Translations under genes and position numbers: made by a program | From: CAWGYT01 sp963826795 | Lineage (GTDB): Bacteria; Planctomycetota; Planctomycetia; Pirellulales; Pirellulaceae | Length of the DNA stretch: 64,000 nucleotides | Reading direction: 5' to 3' | NCBI GenBank assembly: GCA_963826795.1 | Contig: CAWGYT010000016.1 | Coordinates: 59,300-123,299 of the forward strand | The notes under the pieces: model-generated | Told to the model about the DNA's origin: nothing | Database searches by the model: none | What the model saw: only the letters and a program-made list of their open reading frames with translations | Shown here: piece by piece, positions 38,955 to 50,377 of the stretch | Position numbering within the stretch: the stretch's first letter is position 1 | How the letters are laid out: every line of letters begins with the position of its first letter

Positions 38955-39905
38955 TTAGCTCGGCGCCGGCGCGGAACGCAGCCGCCGCGCGAGCTGCACG
39001 GCGAGAACGAGCACGGCGCCGGCCAGCACCCCGGCCAGGGCGTTGCACAGGGCCGCCGTCAACGACTCCAGGATTCCGCCGACCGCTGGCACCGAGCCGG
39101 CGTGATGTGCTAATTCTTCAACGGCATGGTGCAGTCCGTGCACGCCGTGCACCAAGATCCCGCCGCCAACCAGGAACATGGCGACGGTGCCGGCAATCGA
39201 AAGCCCTCGCAGCAAATACGGAGCGGCCGCCAGAATCATCCGCCCCACGCGGCGCTGAAGACGGTCCGACGCGCTGTCGCCCGGGTGGGCGCTGAGGTAC
39301 ATGCCCGCGTCGTCGAGCTTGATGATCGCGGCCACCAGCCCATACACGCCGACGGTCATCAGGACGGCGATCGTCGACAGCACGGCGACTCGCATCCCGA
39401 ACGACACGTCCGCCACGGTCCCCAGAGCGATCACGATGATCTCGGCCGAGAGCACGAAGTCGGTGCGAATCGCTCCGCGAATTTTTCCGGCCTCGACGGC
39501 GACCAGATCGATGTCTTTGTGAGTCAGCGCGGCGGTGTGTTCCTGATGATGATGCTGCTCGGACTTGGCGTGCAGCCACTTGTGCAACAGTTTCTCGACT
39601 CCCTCATAGCACAGGTAGGCACCCCCAATCATCAAAAGAGGTGTGATTGCCCAGGGCAGAACCGCGCTGATCAAGAGGGCAACGGGCACCAGGATCAGCT
39701 TGTTAACAAACGAACCCTTGGCGACCTTCCACACCACGGGCAGTTCACGGTTGACGTCGACTCCGACAATCTGCTGAGCGTTCAGGGCCAAGTCGTCGCC
39801 GACCACGCCGGCGGTCTTCTTGAGCGCCACCTTACTCATCACCGACACGTCGTCCAGGATGCTCGCGATATCGTCGATCAACAAAAAAAGGCTGCTACCG
39901 GCCAT
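38955..39905 (-). CDS. DUF808 family membrane protein
   Basis: A 316-residue integral membrane protein. MAGSSLFLLIDDIASILDDVSVMSKVALKKTAGVVGDDLALNA is the characteristic DUF808 N terminus. Several helices follow, including ILVPVALLISAVLPWAITPLLMIGGAYLCYEGVEKLLHK and a His-rich cytoplasmic loop (SEQHHHQEH). The open frame extends to 40163, but the ATG at 39905 has AAAGGG upstream and the family sequence begins there. Homologues are YedI-like and have no known function. It is convergent with the RND gene (7 bp apart). Confidence 0.85.
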   Translation of the reverse strand: MAGSSLFLLIDDIASILDDVSVMSKVALKKTAGVVGDDLALNAQQIVGVDVNRELPVVWKVAKGSFVNKLILVPVALLISAVLPWAITPLLMIGGAYLCYEGVEKLLHKWLHAKSEQHHHQEHTAALTHKDIDLVAVEAGKIRGAIRTDFVLSAEIIVIALGTVADVSFGMRVAVLSTIAVLMTVGVYGLVAAIIKLDDAGMYLSAHPGDSASDRLQRRVGRMILAAAPYLLRGLSIAGTVAMFLVGGGILVHGVHGLHHAVEELAHHAGSVPAVGGILESLTAALCNALAGVLAGAVLVLAVQLARRLRSAPAPS

Positions 39906-40048
39906 CTTCGCTTGGCCCTTTCTGCCTAGGGGGAATCTCGGTGGTGGTAAGCCGATCCGAAGGATAACCGCCGGAGTCCAACTTGTCAGCAGCAACTGAA
40001 TCCGTGGCTGAAGCCAAGTGGTTTGAGCGGCGAAGCGGTGGCAGGAAT

Positions 40049-41870
40049 CTAAGCGGCGGAACCGAGATTGCTCCGCGCTTTCCACGACGCCACCGTGACC
40101 ATGCCCACCGCGGCGAATGCGATGGCCACGGCGACGACGGAGCCGAGATTCAGCCACCCGCAAGTGGACGACCAGACGATCCAGTAGCCCAGCGCGCCGG
40201 AGAACAGCGCGTAGTAGGTGAACACCCCCAGGGTCTTGCGAATCACCACGCCTTCCTTGCCGACCAGCCCCACGACCGCCGATGCGGCGACGACATTGTG
40301 CACGCAGATCGTGTTGCCGGCAGCCCCTCCCACGGCTTGCAAGGCGACGATCCAGGTAGGATCCACGCCGATGCGCGACCCCACATGGAACTGAAATTGG
40401 CTGAACATCATGTTGCTGACGGTGTTGCTACCGGCCACGGCTGCCCCAATCCCGCCGATGAAGGTCGCGAAGATTGGCCAGAATCCGCCTACCATCTGTT
40501 CGACACCCGCCGCCAACGCAATCGGCATCTTCGCGTATCCCACCGACTCACCGGCCGAATTGACGTACTGCGCCGCTCCGCCGTCGCTGTTGAGAAACAC
40601 CTGCACCATGGGGACGGTAAAGATCAGCGCGACCGAAGCGAGGGCGGTCGTCTTGCACGAATTTCGCCAGGCCCGTCCGTACGACGCGACGTCCATCCGG
40701 TGCAGGAAAAACACCAGCACCGAGACCACCACGAAGATCGTTCCGGGAAGGTACAGCGGCATCACGGTCTTCGAGATCTTGGTACCGAAGATTCCGTTCA
40801 GCGAGAAGGCGGCGGATTTTGTGAGGTGGGCCAACGGAAGCGAGTCAAGCCGCGTGCCGACCAGCAACAGCGCGACCAGCGCGTACGGCAACCAGGCGGC
40901 AAAAACGCCCATCCGCCGTCCCTCGGCGGGATGGCTCGAAAACGGAATGCCGCTCCACTCGGCGGGCCAGTGATCGGGTGCCTCAAAATCCCAAACTCGA
41001 CGCGGGTCAGGTACAAACCAACCGCGGCGTGCGGCGGGCACAACGATCGCCAGTCCGATCAAACTGCCCAACAGAGACGGAAACTCGGGCCCCAGGAAGT
41101 AGGCCACGCAGAGGTACGGGATCGTCATGGCGAGGGCCGCAAAAAGGGCGAACCGCCAGACCTCGAGACCTTCCCAGAGAGAGCGGTTCTTGCCGAAGCA
41201 ACTGCGCGATCACCGTGACGACCAGCAACGGGATCAGGATTCCGGTCAGCGCGTGCAGCGTGGCGACCTTGAAACCGATCAGCGCCAGAAACGACCGCCA
41301 CTCGACGAAGCCGGCCGCGACGGCGTACTCCTGGATCGAGGCATCAGCCGCCAACCCTGAGCTGACACCGACCAAGATGGGAGTACCACACGCGCCGAAT
41401 GACACGGGAGTGCTCTGAATGATCATCCCGGCCAGGACGGCCGCCAGCGGCGGAAACCCCAATCCGACCAGCAACGGCACGACCACGGCCGCCGGTGTCC
41501 CGAACCCGGCAGATCCCTCGATAAACGAGCCGAATAACCAGGCGACAATGATCACTTGAACCCGCCGATCGGGCGTGATCTCGCGAAACGTCTCTCGTAT
41601 CCGGTGCAGCGCCCCGCTCTGCTCCAACGTATTCAACAGCAGAATCGCGCCGAAGACGATGTACAGCAACTCGACCGCAATGATCAATCCCAGCGTGCTG
41701 GCCGCTGCAATCTGAACGGCGGAAATCTTCCAGACGAAGTAGGCCAGCACGGCGACCGCCAGGTACGAGACCGGCATCGCACGACTCGCCGGCCAACGCA
41801 GAACGACCAGCAACGGCGCAACCACCGCAATTGGCAGCAGTGAAAGGACGGCCTGCGTTTCAATCCCCAT
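40049..41870 (-). CDS. lctP: L-lactate permease (LctP family), frameshifted
   Basis: A polytopic transporter of about 607 residues after repair. The N-terminal frame contains IIVAWLFGSFIEGSAGFGTPAAVVVPLLVGLGF, the LctP hallmark, and VSFGACGTPILVGV. The C-terminal frame contains SNTVSNMMFSQFQFHVG and QAVGGAAGNTICVHNVVAASAVVGLVG. The frame changes near 41190-41197 within cttcggcaagaacc; two missing bases or one extra base would give LLR(G)KNRSLWEGLEVWRFALF, as in the family. AGGAG lies before the ATG at 41870. It imports lactate or glycolate with protons. No lactate dehydrogenase gene is adjacent. Confidence 0.85.
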
Positions 41871-42015
41871 TTCCGCTCCTGCTGCGGCGTGGCGGCATCG
41901 AATTACGATAGGCCCGCCCGTCTCGCACGAATTTCCCCTGCGGGCTGGTTTTGCTGACACTTATATGGCACAATTCGCGAATTTGCGACCTTGCCACGAT
42001 TCCGAAAAGTCGAGT

Positions 42016-45000
42016 TCAGGAAACACGGCGGGATCTTCTCGATTCGCGACCATCGCGGGCGGCAAGCCACACCGATCGAAGTTCGTGGGTTGTGGCGAAA
42101 TCGTCCCGTGGCTGCCGCGCGACGGCGCCGGCGAACGCCATCGTCGGTGCCACTTGCGCGGGCCGAGGTCCATCGCCGACATAATTTCCCTGCTTGAAGG
42201 CAAAGACCAGATCGGCCGTCGTGAAATCACCGTCGCCGTCCCAGTCACCTTCCTCGAAAGTCGAGTTATTCGCAAGACCGTCCTCGTATTCGCCAGCCTG
42301 CAAGGCAAACAGCAGGTCAGTTGCATCGAACACCCCGTCCCGGTTCGAATCGCCCGGCACCTGCGTCGGCCCAGGTGTTCCCGGTGTGCCGCCCCAGACG
42401 ACACTCGCTCGCCAGCCGTCCGCCCGATCCCAAAGGCTCAGGTCCGAGCGGCTGGCGTCGACGAACTCGAGCGACGGACCGTCACCGTCCGAGGCGGGGT
42501 GCCACTCGTCACTGTAAGTGAATCGTTGTAAGACGTCTCCCTCGACAAGAACGGTGATTTGCTCCGAGCTGTTGCTCAGCCCGCCGCTCCACTGGCCTGC
42601 CACAGGCAGGGCGTCGCCATAGCGAAACGCGAACGCCTCGATCCGCTCAACCACCAAGACGCGTTGGCCGGGCGCGAGTTGCCGAATCCGACCTTGGGAA
42701 AAATCAAACTCGACGCCCTCAGTCCGACCACCCACATCGGCTGGCGCGAGGCGCACGCCCGAAAGCTCGATCGACGCGTCTGAGATATTGACCAATTCGA
42801 TGAATTCGAAGTCGTCGTCGTCCGAAAACCCGGCCTCTTCTTCCGCATCGGACGGGTCAGCCGGATGGTACATCACCTCCGAAACTCGCAGCGGGAACAC
42901 GGGCTGGGGGACTTCGGCGGCGCGGGGCGGGCTCCATTGATCCTTCCAAAGCGTCCGGGCCATGATTTCGGCATCGGGAGGCACAACCAGAGGCCCCGAA
43001 TACAGGATGGCTGAGCGGCGAGATTCCGCGGTCGACCACGGTGCCTGCGCGGAGCAGGGGAGTTATCAGAAAGTCCACATTACTCGGCTCAGTATTCAGT
43101 CCCTGGATGGCCAGGATGTTTTCGCCCGCACGTAACAGATGCATTTCACGCGTAAGATCGAACGGTTCGAACTGCGACGCCTCAAGGTTCGCATGCGGCT
43201 CACTGGCCCGTGAACTCCAAGTGATTTCGCCCCGCGCATTGCGCCGCGACTTCAACGCCATTTAGATATGCAACGAACCCGTCGTCATACCGGACCGCGA
43301 ACTCGAGCGAGTCGAACTGCGCGGGGTCATCCAGTTGAAACGGGACGCGCAAATAGGCGGCGGAGCTGACGTCCTTCATCGATGACTCGAGGTCCAACCT
43401 GACCAACGGCAACAACTCACCCGCGGTGTCGTATCCGACACCGTTTTGACCGCGAATCCAGGCGGCATCATCAAAGTCCCGGCCCAACCAATCGGAAGAC
43501 AGAGCGCTATCCGTGGGGATCAGGACTCGGACAGGCGTCGATTCATCGACGAGCGGCGTGTACTGGACCGTGGGCGAGTCGGCTTGAGGATCGCTGCCGT
43601 CCAGCGTGTAATAGACCTCGCCCTGGGGCGCGGACATTCGCAAGGTGTCCCCCGCCTGCAGCCGTCCCGCTGGAACGGATTGACCGTCGACGGTGAACTG
43701 GGGCGTGTCGGCCAGGGGAAAGACACCGGCATGCCGCATTTGCTCAATCACAATCTCAGCTCGGCTGGGCCCGTGTTCGGGTGCGTAGGTCTGCTTCATC
43801 CATTCGATGGCCGACTCCCAGGTCGCGGGCGTGTATCGCCCCGAGCCCCAGCGGGCCGTTTCGGCAATGACCGACAGCCGGGTCTGGTCGGCCAGCTGGT
43901 CAATTTGCGCGCAATCGCTCCGGCGTAAACATTCCCCCGTCGAAGAAATGAAGTTGAGCTCGTTCGGCCAGCAGTTCGAGAAACTCGGGGTACTGTTGCA
44001 CGCCACCGTTTCGAGTCCAGAGGAAGCCGGGCCCGCCGTAGTTGACGATATCGGTTGTGGCACCGCTGCGGAGGATGATATCGCTGTCCCAAGCGAAGAA
44101 CTGAAAGCCAGCGCCCGGCTCACGCCGACGGGCTGCCATCCAATTGCTCTCGGACCGCCAATCGACGTCATTTCCGCCGAACCACTCGAGCAGAATGTAG
44201 TCGGCGTAGTTCACGACATCCAAATACTGCTGGACCGCGTCATAGCCATCGTCCAGCGAATCCAGCAGTGCATTCCAGGCTACGTCGTCGCCGTCGATCA
44301 CGCGGCCGGCATTCAGCACGTCGTAGTCGGACTTATCACCGCCAAAGTTGGCTGCCATGAAGGCTGCATTGGGACGTTCCAACAGTTGGTACTGTCCCCA
44401 ATAAACCCCGTTCAAGTAAAGCTGAACGAACTGCCCCCGAGGCGCGGGCTGCCCCATTTCCAATTGACGATCCGAGGCCCAGCGATTGCGAATGTAGTTG
44501 CCCGCGCCGGTCGATCCGGTCCAAAACGGCGTGTCGTGCGAGCCCGGCCGCAACAGCAACTGGTCAAACTGAACGACGCCATTCGGATCGCCAAACACGT
44601 CGTACTCGAGCGAGCTGGGACCATAAATATTCTTGAAGCTCACCCGCAACGACCGCTTGGGAAAGCTGACGGCGGTGCCCCCAAACACCTCCACCCCGGC
44701 GTTCACCTGAAATCCCTCGCGCCCATCCGGGAAGATCAATTCCATCGACGTCGCCAATTCGTCCGTGACCGTGATTGCCGAGCTGGTGACCAACGATACG
44801 GTCGGCAATGCCCGCAACGAATCGGTGAATTGCGGCCCCCAGACCGGGTCTTGCACAACGGCCGGCTGCAGTGTTTCCTGTGCGGCCACGTCCACCGGAA
44901 AGATGTAGGTGTAAGTCACCGGCAGCGAGGGCAATCGTCCCGCCTGGTAGCTGGCCGTGCGCAGGACGGTCGTTGACTCGATCGAGAGTGGCTGCTGGTA

Positions 45001-46776
45001 ACGCAACGCGGCCGGGTTGCCCGGCCGCGGATCGGTGCCGTCGAGCGTGTAGTAAATATTCGCTTCCGGGGACCCGGCCGTCGACAGTTCCAGCACAAAG
45101 GGTTCGCGATACAAACCATGCGGATGGCTAAAGATCGTCGGCTGAATCAAATCGCTGAAGATGAGTCCGTTCGTCCGCCCAAGTGTCGGCTCCGCGGTGA
45201 ATCCGGCGCCCGCGACTGATGCGATGTCGACACCCACCAACCTCGCATCGATCAAGAAGTCACCACTGTCGCCGCTGTCATTGAAGGCGTGGATCGCAAG
45301 CACGTTTTGGCCTTCGATCAACAGCCCGCGGAACTGCGAAATATTGACGCTCTCGAGGGAATTCGCGTGCTTGATCGCGCGATTCGAATTGGCCACCGAA
45401 TCAAAGCGAACCGTCGCGGGCAGGTTCCGCCGAGCCACCTCGATTCCGTTCAGATAGGCCACGAATCCGTCCTCGTAACGAACTTCCAGGGCGAGCGACC
45501 GCAGGTTGTCGAGTTGACTCGCAACGAACGGGTAACGCACCTGCAGCGACGTCGCGCCCGTCATCGCAGATTGGAGATTTGTGTTGATCGGACCGGCAAG
45601 CAGCGCGCTACTGGTAGCCTGAACGGAATAAGTCCTGCCAAACGAACTGCCTCCGGACAAAGGTTGGCCTACGACGAGTCGACCCGTATTCGGACCGCTG
45701 TAACGGCGTACGAGGTCCGTATCGCTTCGGCTCCAACCGACAACACCCGCGTTGTCCGCTTCATTGTCTCCATCCTTGAAGCCGAAGAAGTATCCGTCGG
45801 ACTCCACAATATCGCTGCCGGCCTGCAGGTCGAACGCGAATGTTTGCGTTCCGGAACCGTCGCTCGTCCGTGTACGCCCCACACCGACGACCTCGAATTC
45901 CTCACCCCTTTGGCCAAATACGAGCGGTGTGATTGCCAACTTCTTCTCGGAGTAGAGCGACCACTGCGAGACTCGCCCGGCTTGCGTAAAGGGAGTGCTT
46001 TCCAGGACAACGATCGAGCCCCGCGCGAAGTCAATGGATGGGAGATCGCTCAGCTCGGGCCCGATCGTTTCGCCCGATTCGGCGGGTCCATCACCACGGT
46101 CGAAGCCCAGCGGCGAAATGGCACCCTCACGGATCCAGCTCGCGTCGCTGAATCCGACATCCCGCCAGGTGGGCTCCCGGGAATTGTCCGTGGGGACTCG
46201 ATACTCGACGGGGGCTTCGGCGTCGAGTATCGTCCGCGCGACCATCGGAATGCTGTACGAGACATCCACGCGTTGCGCGGGGTAGCCAGGGGCGAACTCG
46301 TGAATGACCGCCCCGGCGCGATCGGTCAAGGCCAGGTATTCGCCCGAGGCGCTCAAACGAAAATTCGTATGGAGCAGCCCCTTCTCGTCGAGTGACGGGT
46401 CGCGAAGATCCTCACCCGACGCCGCCACGACGTGGAAACCACCGGCCTCGATCCAGGTGCCGCTTGGAAACTCCCACTTGCTGGGATCCGCAACGTCATC
46501 CGTCAAATGCAAGCCGCCCAGGTCCAATCGCTCCTGCGAAACATTCATCAGTTCGATCCAGTCCGCGACAGCGACCTCGACGCGAAATGGCTCGCCGACC
46601 GAGGAACGGATGCGAGTGACTTCCGGTGCCGTGCTATTTGCGATAAACTCGCTGATAATTAGCGGCTGGTTGTCCAGGATCGGATCTCCGGACAGCAATG
46701 AACGACCTTCGAGCGATTCGAAGGTGAAGCCGCGACGCACGCGACGTGCGGATGCAACTTGCCGGGTTGGCTTCAT
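42016..46776 (-). CDS. giant exported CotH/lamin-tail protein with chitobiase-like and dockerin domains (three frameshifts)
   Basis: The protein spans about 1,590 residues after repair. It begins with the planctomycete leader FTFESLEGRSLLSG. A lamin-tail-like domain (PLIISEFIANS...DWIELMNVSQERLDLGGLHL) follows, then galactose-binding-like segments (VAYLNGIEVARRNLPA). A chitobiase C-terminal-like domain (NIYYTLDGTDPRPGN) and a CotH kinase-like domain (YGPSSLEYDVFGD, YIRNRWASDRQLEMGQPAPRG, LLEWFGGNDVDWRSESNWM) come next. A second YYTLDGSDPQADSP and a C-terminal EF-hand/dockerin pair (GDSNRDGVFDATDLLFAL, GDWDGDGDFTTADLVFAF) finish it. Frame changes fall at 43907-43912 and 43241-43245 (GCGC runs, CG missing) and near 43011-43020. 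It is probably cell-surface; CotH domains can phosphorylate proteins in spore coats. Confidence 0.8.
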
Positions 46777-46786
46777 GCGATTTTTT

Positions 46787-48523
46787 CTATTTCAAGGAAC
46801 ACGTGCCTCGTCCGTGAACAAGCAGACAGGCGAGACCCAGCAACACGAGCAACGAACTCGTGGGCTCCGGAACCGGCTCGGTCGCATGCAGCGTGGTGTT
46901 CGGTGCGACGTCGTAAATCACCTGCCGCGTTCCGGAAGGCCAGTCGATCGTCAGCTGATAAATCGGCCCCTCTCGATCACCCAGCCCAAAGTGCACGGTT
47001 GAATCGGATTGAGAAACGTAGCTTGACGCCCCGCCCGTAAGGTATCGTGTCAGCGGTTGGGCATCGGGATCGGCAAGCAGCGTCAGAAAGGCGCCGACGC
47101 CGTCCCGATTCGATTCGGTGCCCTCGGCCACGACCTTCAGAAAAGCGTTCCCATTGTCGTTGTCGTTGCGATAGAGCTTCGGATGATCGCCGTTGTTGAC
47201 GACGAAGAGATCCAAGTCGCCGTCCAGGTCATAGTCGAAGGTGAGCAGTCCCTTGCCCGCGCCGGTATCCGTCAGACCCTCCTCCTGCGCAACTTCGACA
47301 AAGGTACCGTCGCCGTTGTTACGCCAAAGTCTGAGCGTGTCATCGAAGAACGGCTCCGCCCAGCGACTGTCAGCGACCATCCCGTTGGTCATCGCGAGGT
47401 CCTGGTCCCCGTCGTTGTCATAATCAAAGAAGGTGGCGCCCCAACCCCAGCCGCCGTCACGGACTCCCGCGGCATCGGTAACATCGGAGAACGTGCGATC
47501 ACCATTGTTCAGATAGAGCCGATTGCCGGATCCGTTCCAGTTGCAGCCGTTCTGTCGGCAGGGCTCGGCCGGGTCGAAAATGGCCGTCACAAACCAGTCG
47601 AGTAGGCCGTCGCCATTAAAGTCCGCCACGGCCGACCCCATTCCGTTTTCGTCCGTCCCAAAGCCAGACGGATTGGGCTTGTCGGGGCCCGGAGCCTCGG
47701 TAAACGTCCCGTTCCCGTTATTCCAAAATAAGCGGGAGGTGTGAAAATCGCCCGCGATCGCCAGGTCCGGGAATCCATCGCGATCAAAGTCGGCAAACGT
47801 CGACGTAAAAGTCCACATTCCGTCAACCGAACGATTGGGACTGTAGCCGGAAAAATCGTCCAAGAACACGCCAGACGCAAGCGTTGTGTCGATGAAGTAC
47901 CCGGGATTCTCACCTCCCTGGTTTCGCAAGACGCGCGCGTGACTGAACAGGGTTCGCGGTTCGTAATTCGAATTACCCCATTCGGTGACGTGCAAGTCGA
48001 GAAAGCCATCTCGATCGTAGTCGCCGAAACTGGCGCTCATTCCCGTATGTCGACGGCCGGTCGCGATCGCCGCATTGCGGGCCAACCCCTGTTCGGTGAA
48101 GCGGCCCGCTCCGTCATTCATGTAAAGATAGTAGCGGTCGTCACCAACCGTCGTGACGTACAAGTCCAAATCGCCATCGTTGTCGACATCCCCCAGGGCA
48201 GCGCCGTTGCTGGGCAAAGCTGCCAGGAAGCCGGCCCACGCGCTGGCATCGTGAAAGCTCCCTTGGCCATCGTTCAGAAACAGGATGTCGGGAGCGTCCA
48301 GGCGAGTGACGATCAGATCAGGATCACCGTCCCGGTCGACATCACCCGCGGCAGCACCGCCCGTAATCCGCAAAGGCTCAAGGTTGCCAGGCAGAGGATC
48401 CCACTGCAGATAATCGACACCGGCCTGCAGCGTGACATCGGTGAATCCGGCCTGACTCGTCCCGACTTGTGCGACCACGAACGCAACGACCCAAGTCAGG
48501 CGAAACAGGCAACGCGTCAACAT
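46787..48523 (-). CDS. FG-GAP/VCBS beta-propeller protein with UnbV-like domain and PEP-CTERM anchor
   Basis: A 578-residue exported protein. The signal peptide is LFRLTWVVAFVVAQVGTSQAG. Seven or more FG-GAP blades carry calcium-binding D-x-D-x-D-G motifs (GDVDRDGDPDLIV, GDVDNDGDLDLYV, GDYDRDGFLDLHV, ADFDRDGFPDLAI, YDNDGDQDLAM, YDLDGDLDLFV). An ASPIC/UnbV segment (GGASSYVSQSDSTVHFGLGD...TIDWPSGTRQVI) follows. The C terminus VPEPTSSLLVLLGLACLL is a PEP-CTERM sorting signal. The ATG at 48523 lies just after a good sigma-70-like promoter. It sits 10 bp before the CotH gene and is probably co-transcribed with it. Confidence 0.88.
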   Translation of the reverse strand: MLTRCLFRLTWVVAFVVAQVGTSQAGFTDVTLQAGVDYLQWDPLPGNLEPLRITGGAAAGDVDRDGDPDLIVTRLDAPDILFLNDGQGSFHDASAWAGFLAALPSNGAALGDVDNDGDLDLYVTTVGDDRYYLYMNDGAGRFTEQGLARNAAIATGRRHTGMSASFGDYDRDGFLDLHVTEWGNSNYEPRTLFSHARVLRNQGGENPGYFIDTTLASGVFLDDFSGYSPNRSVDGMWTFTSTFADFDRDGFPDLAIAGDFHTSRLFWNNGNGTFTEAPGPDKPNPSGFGTDENGMGSAVADFNGDGLLDWFVTAIFDPAEPCRQNGCNWNGSGNRLYLNNGDRTFSDVTDAAGVRDGGWGWGATFFDYDNDGDQDLAMTNGMVADSRWAEPFFDDTLRLWRNNGDGTFVEVAQEEGLTDTGAGKGLLTFDYDLDGDLDLFVVNNGDHPKLYRNDNDNGNAFLKVVAEGTESNRDGVGAFLTLLADPDAQPLTRYLTGGASSYVSQSDSTVHFGLGDREGPIYQLTIDWPSGTRQVIYDVAPNTTLHATEPVPEPTSSLLVLLGLACLLVHGRGTCSLK

Positions 48524-48566
48524 CGGTGGCAAGCCTTTCGGATCATGAGCTCGTGAACGCCGGAGA

Positions 48567-48596
48567 ATTATAAGCGAGCCGAGCGTTGTCACACAA
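48567..48596 (-). promoter_or_regulatory. sigma-70-like promoter of the FG-GAP/CotH operon
   Basis: Read on the minus strand, TTGTGT (48596-48591) is followed after 18 bp by a perfect TATAAT (48572-48567). Transcription would start near 48560, giving a leader of about 37 bases before the ATG at 48523. GTTGT-CA-ACAAC-like symmetry around the -35 box may be an operator. Confidence 0.5.
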
Positions 48597-48852
48597 CAAT
48601 TTGTCCGATCGGCGCCAGTTGCGCAGCGCTTCGAATAGACTTCGTCGACCGCCGATCCAGTCGCGTGATTGACCTTGCCAGAATCTTGTTGACTTTCCCA
48701 TTGGGAAGCCGTAGCGTAATCCGTCACGTCGAACGGATCGCATCGACTGCCGGTCGAAATCGCAGAGTGGCAATCGCGGTGTGGCAATCGCGCGAGACTC
48801 GTTCGCATGACCTTTGGCAAGCTGTCTGATACTTTGGGGGGGGCGAGCAATT

Positions 48853-50202
48853 ATGCGTAAGCGAGCATTTTGGTTCATGATGTCGGCCTGGATCACCTCT
48901 CTTCTTGGAGTGACCGCGCACGCCGTGACCGTTCAGGACGGGGAAGATAACATCTTGCCTGATGGATCCGCGTTTCTTTGGGTCGAGGCCGAAAGCTTTG
49001 TGGAAGGAGCCGACGATCCGACGACGGGCTTCATTCACGTGGACAAGTTCAATCCGATTCAAACCGCCACCATGACCGGTGACCCACCCGTCGAAGTTGT
49101 CAAGGGCGGGTTGGATGTGCTGCCGGCGGACACCAACGCGTCCGGCGGAGCCGGCGTTTTCATGACACTGGAGAACGTCGGGGCAACGGCCACCTGGCAA
49201 GTCCAGTTCGCAATTCCCGCCACGTACTACCTGTACCTTCACTGGAGCGTTTACAACCGCGACGCCAATACGAACTACGGCAACGAAGACTCGTTCTACG
49301 TGCCGCCGGCATTCAATTTGAACTCCCGCAGCGACTGGATTGGCTTTGAAGGAGTCGATCAATTCGGGGATCCCAAGACAGGTGACAGTGACCGCGATGG
49401 CTACATCGATGGCTTCCCCGTGATCGCCCAGAACTATGTGAGCGAGGGAGTGGTGGAGGCACATAACAGCACCGACGAGGATTTCTACGATGGCCAGTTC
49501 CACTGGTATTGGATCTACAAGGCGGACGACATGGATGAGAATAATGCCTTCGTGTCCTTCGACGGCCATGGCATTCGCTACGACGTCACCGAGGAGGATC
49601 TCGGTACGGTGCTCGATTTTCAAATCACCTCGCGTGAACCGTACGGTGCGATTGACGGACTGCTGTTTAGCACCAGTCCCGAACTGTTGTACGAGTATAG
49701 CCAGGAGCAATTGGACGAGTTCTTCCTCAATCTCGGTGGCGCACCATTGCTCGGAGATTTCGACGCAAGCGGCGTTCTCGACTTGCCCGATGTGAACATG
49801 CTCAACGCGGAAATTGCCGCCGGCACCAACAACGAACAGTTCGATGTGAACGAAGACAATCAGGTCAATAGCGCGGATCTGATCGTTTGGGTCCGGGATC
49901 TACGCAAGACCTGGTTTGGGGACGCGAACCTGGACGGTGAGTTCAGTTCGGACGATCTCGTCGCGGTTTTTGCGACCGGAAAATATGAGTTGAATGAAGA
50001 TGCCACCTGGGATCAGGGTGACTGGACCGGCGACCTGCGTTTCGAATCTGGTGACCTGGTGGCAGCATTCTCCGACGGCGGATACGAAATGGGGGCGAAG
50101 CCGGCCGTGAGGGCCGTTCCCGAACCGTCGACGATCGGGCTGCTGATCCTCGGGTTCGCCGGCATCGCCTGGCGAAGGCGCTCCGCAAATCGGTCGATCT
50201 AG
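48853..50202 (+). CDS. exported protein with dockerin-like repeats and PEP-CTERM anchor
   Basis: A 449-residue protein with a signal peptide (FWFMMSAWITSLLGVTAHA). The N-terminal domain starts DGSAFLWVEAESFVEGADDPTTGFI, a carbohydrate-binding-module-like opening. Two EF-hand/dockerin-like stretches follow (GDFDASGVLDLPDVNMLN, FDVNEDNQVNSADLIVWV; then GDANLDGEFSSDDLVAVF and GDWTGDLRFESGDLVAAF). The C terminus VPEPSTIGLLILGFAGIAW is a PEP-CTERM signal followed by RRR. It is divergent from the FG-GAP gene, separated by 329 bp, and both carry the same sorting signal, so they may be surface partners. The binding target is unknown. Confidence 0.82.
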   Translation: MRKRAFWFMMSAWITSLLGVTAHAVTVQDGEDNILPDGSAFLWVEAESFVEGADDPTTGFIHVDKFNPIQTATMTGDPPVEVVKGGLDVLPADTNASGGAGVFMTLENVGATATWQVQFAIPATYYLYLHWSVYNRDANTNYGNEDSFYVPPAFNLNSRSDWIGFEGVDQFGDPKTGDSDRDGYIDGFPVIAQNYVSEGVVEAHNSTDEDFYDGQFHWYWIYKADDMDENNAFVSFDGHGIRYDVTEEDLGTVLDFQITSREPYGAIDGLLFSTSPELLYEYSQEQLDEFFLNLGGAPLLGDFDASGVLDLPDVNMLNAEIAAGTNNEQFDVNEDNQVNSADLIVWVRDLRKTWFGDANLDGEFSSDDLVAVFATGKYELNEDATWDQGDWTGDLRFESGDLVAAFSDGGYEMGAKPAVRAVPEPSTIGLLILGFAGIAWRRRSANRSI

Positions 50203-50210
50203 CGGGGTTG

Positions 50211-50377
50211 ACCACAGAGGCACAGAGGGCACAGAGTCGAGTGTTGGGGCAGGGATGGAGTTGCGATTTTGGGAGTATCTGTTTTCCGCCGACGCGGAAA
50301 ACAGATACTCCCAAAATCGCAACTGCCCCCGCCACCCTCCCGCCTCCTTCCCTCTGTGCCCTCTGTGCCTCTGTGGT
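50211..50377. repeat. nested inverted repeat with perfect 30-bp stem
   Basis: The outer arms are exact 26-bp reverse complements (50211-50236 and 50352-50377), beginning ACCACAGAGGCACAGAGG. Inside them, 50260-50289 and 50294-50323 are exact 30-bp reverse complements with a 4-base loop (CGAC). Flanks of the inner stem (GGGGCA and TGCCCC) also pair. The whole element could fold as one cruciform or RNA hairpin. It lies 8 bp after the PEP-CTERM gene and may act as a strong bidirectional terminator, or be a member of a dispersed repeat family. The peptides encoded across it are not genes. Confidence 0.9.
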
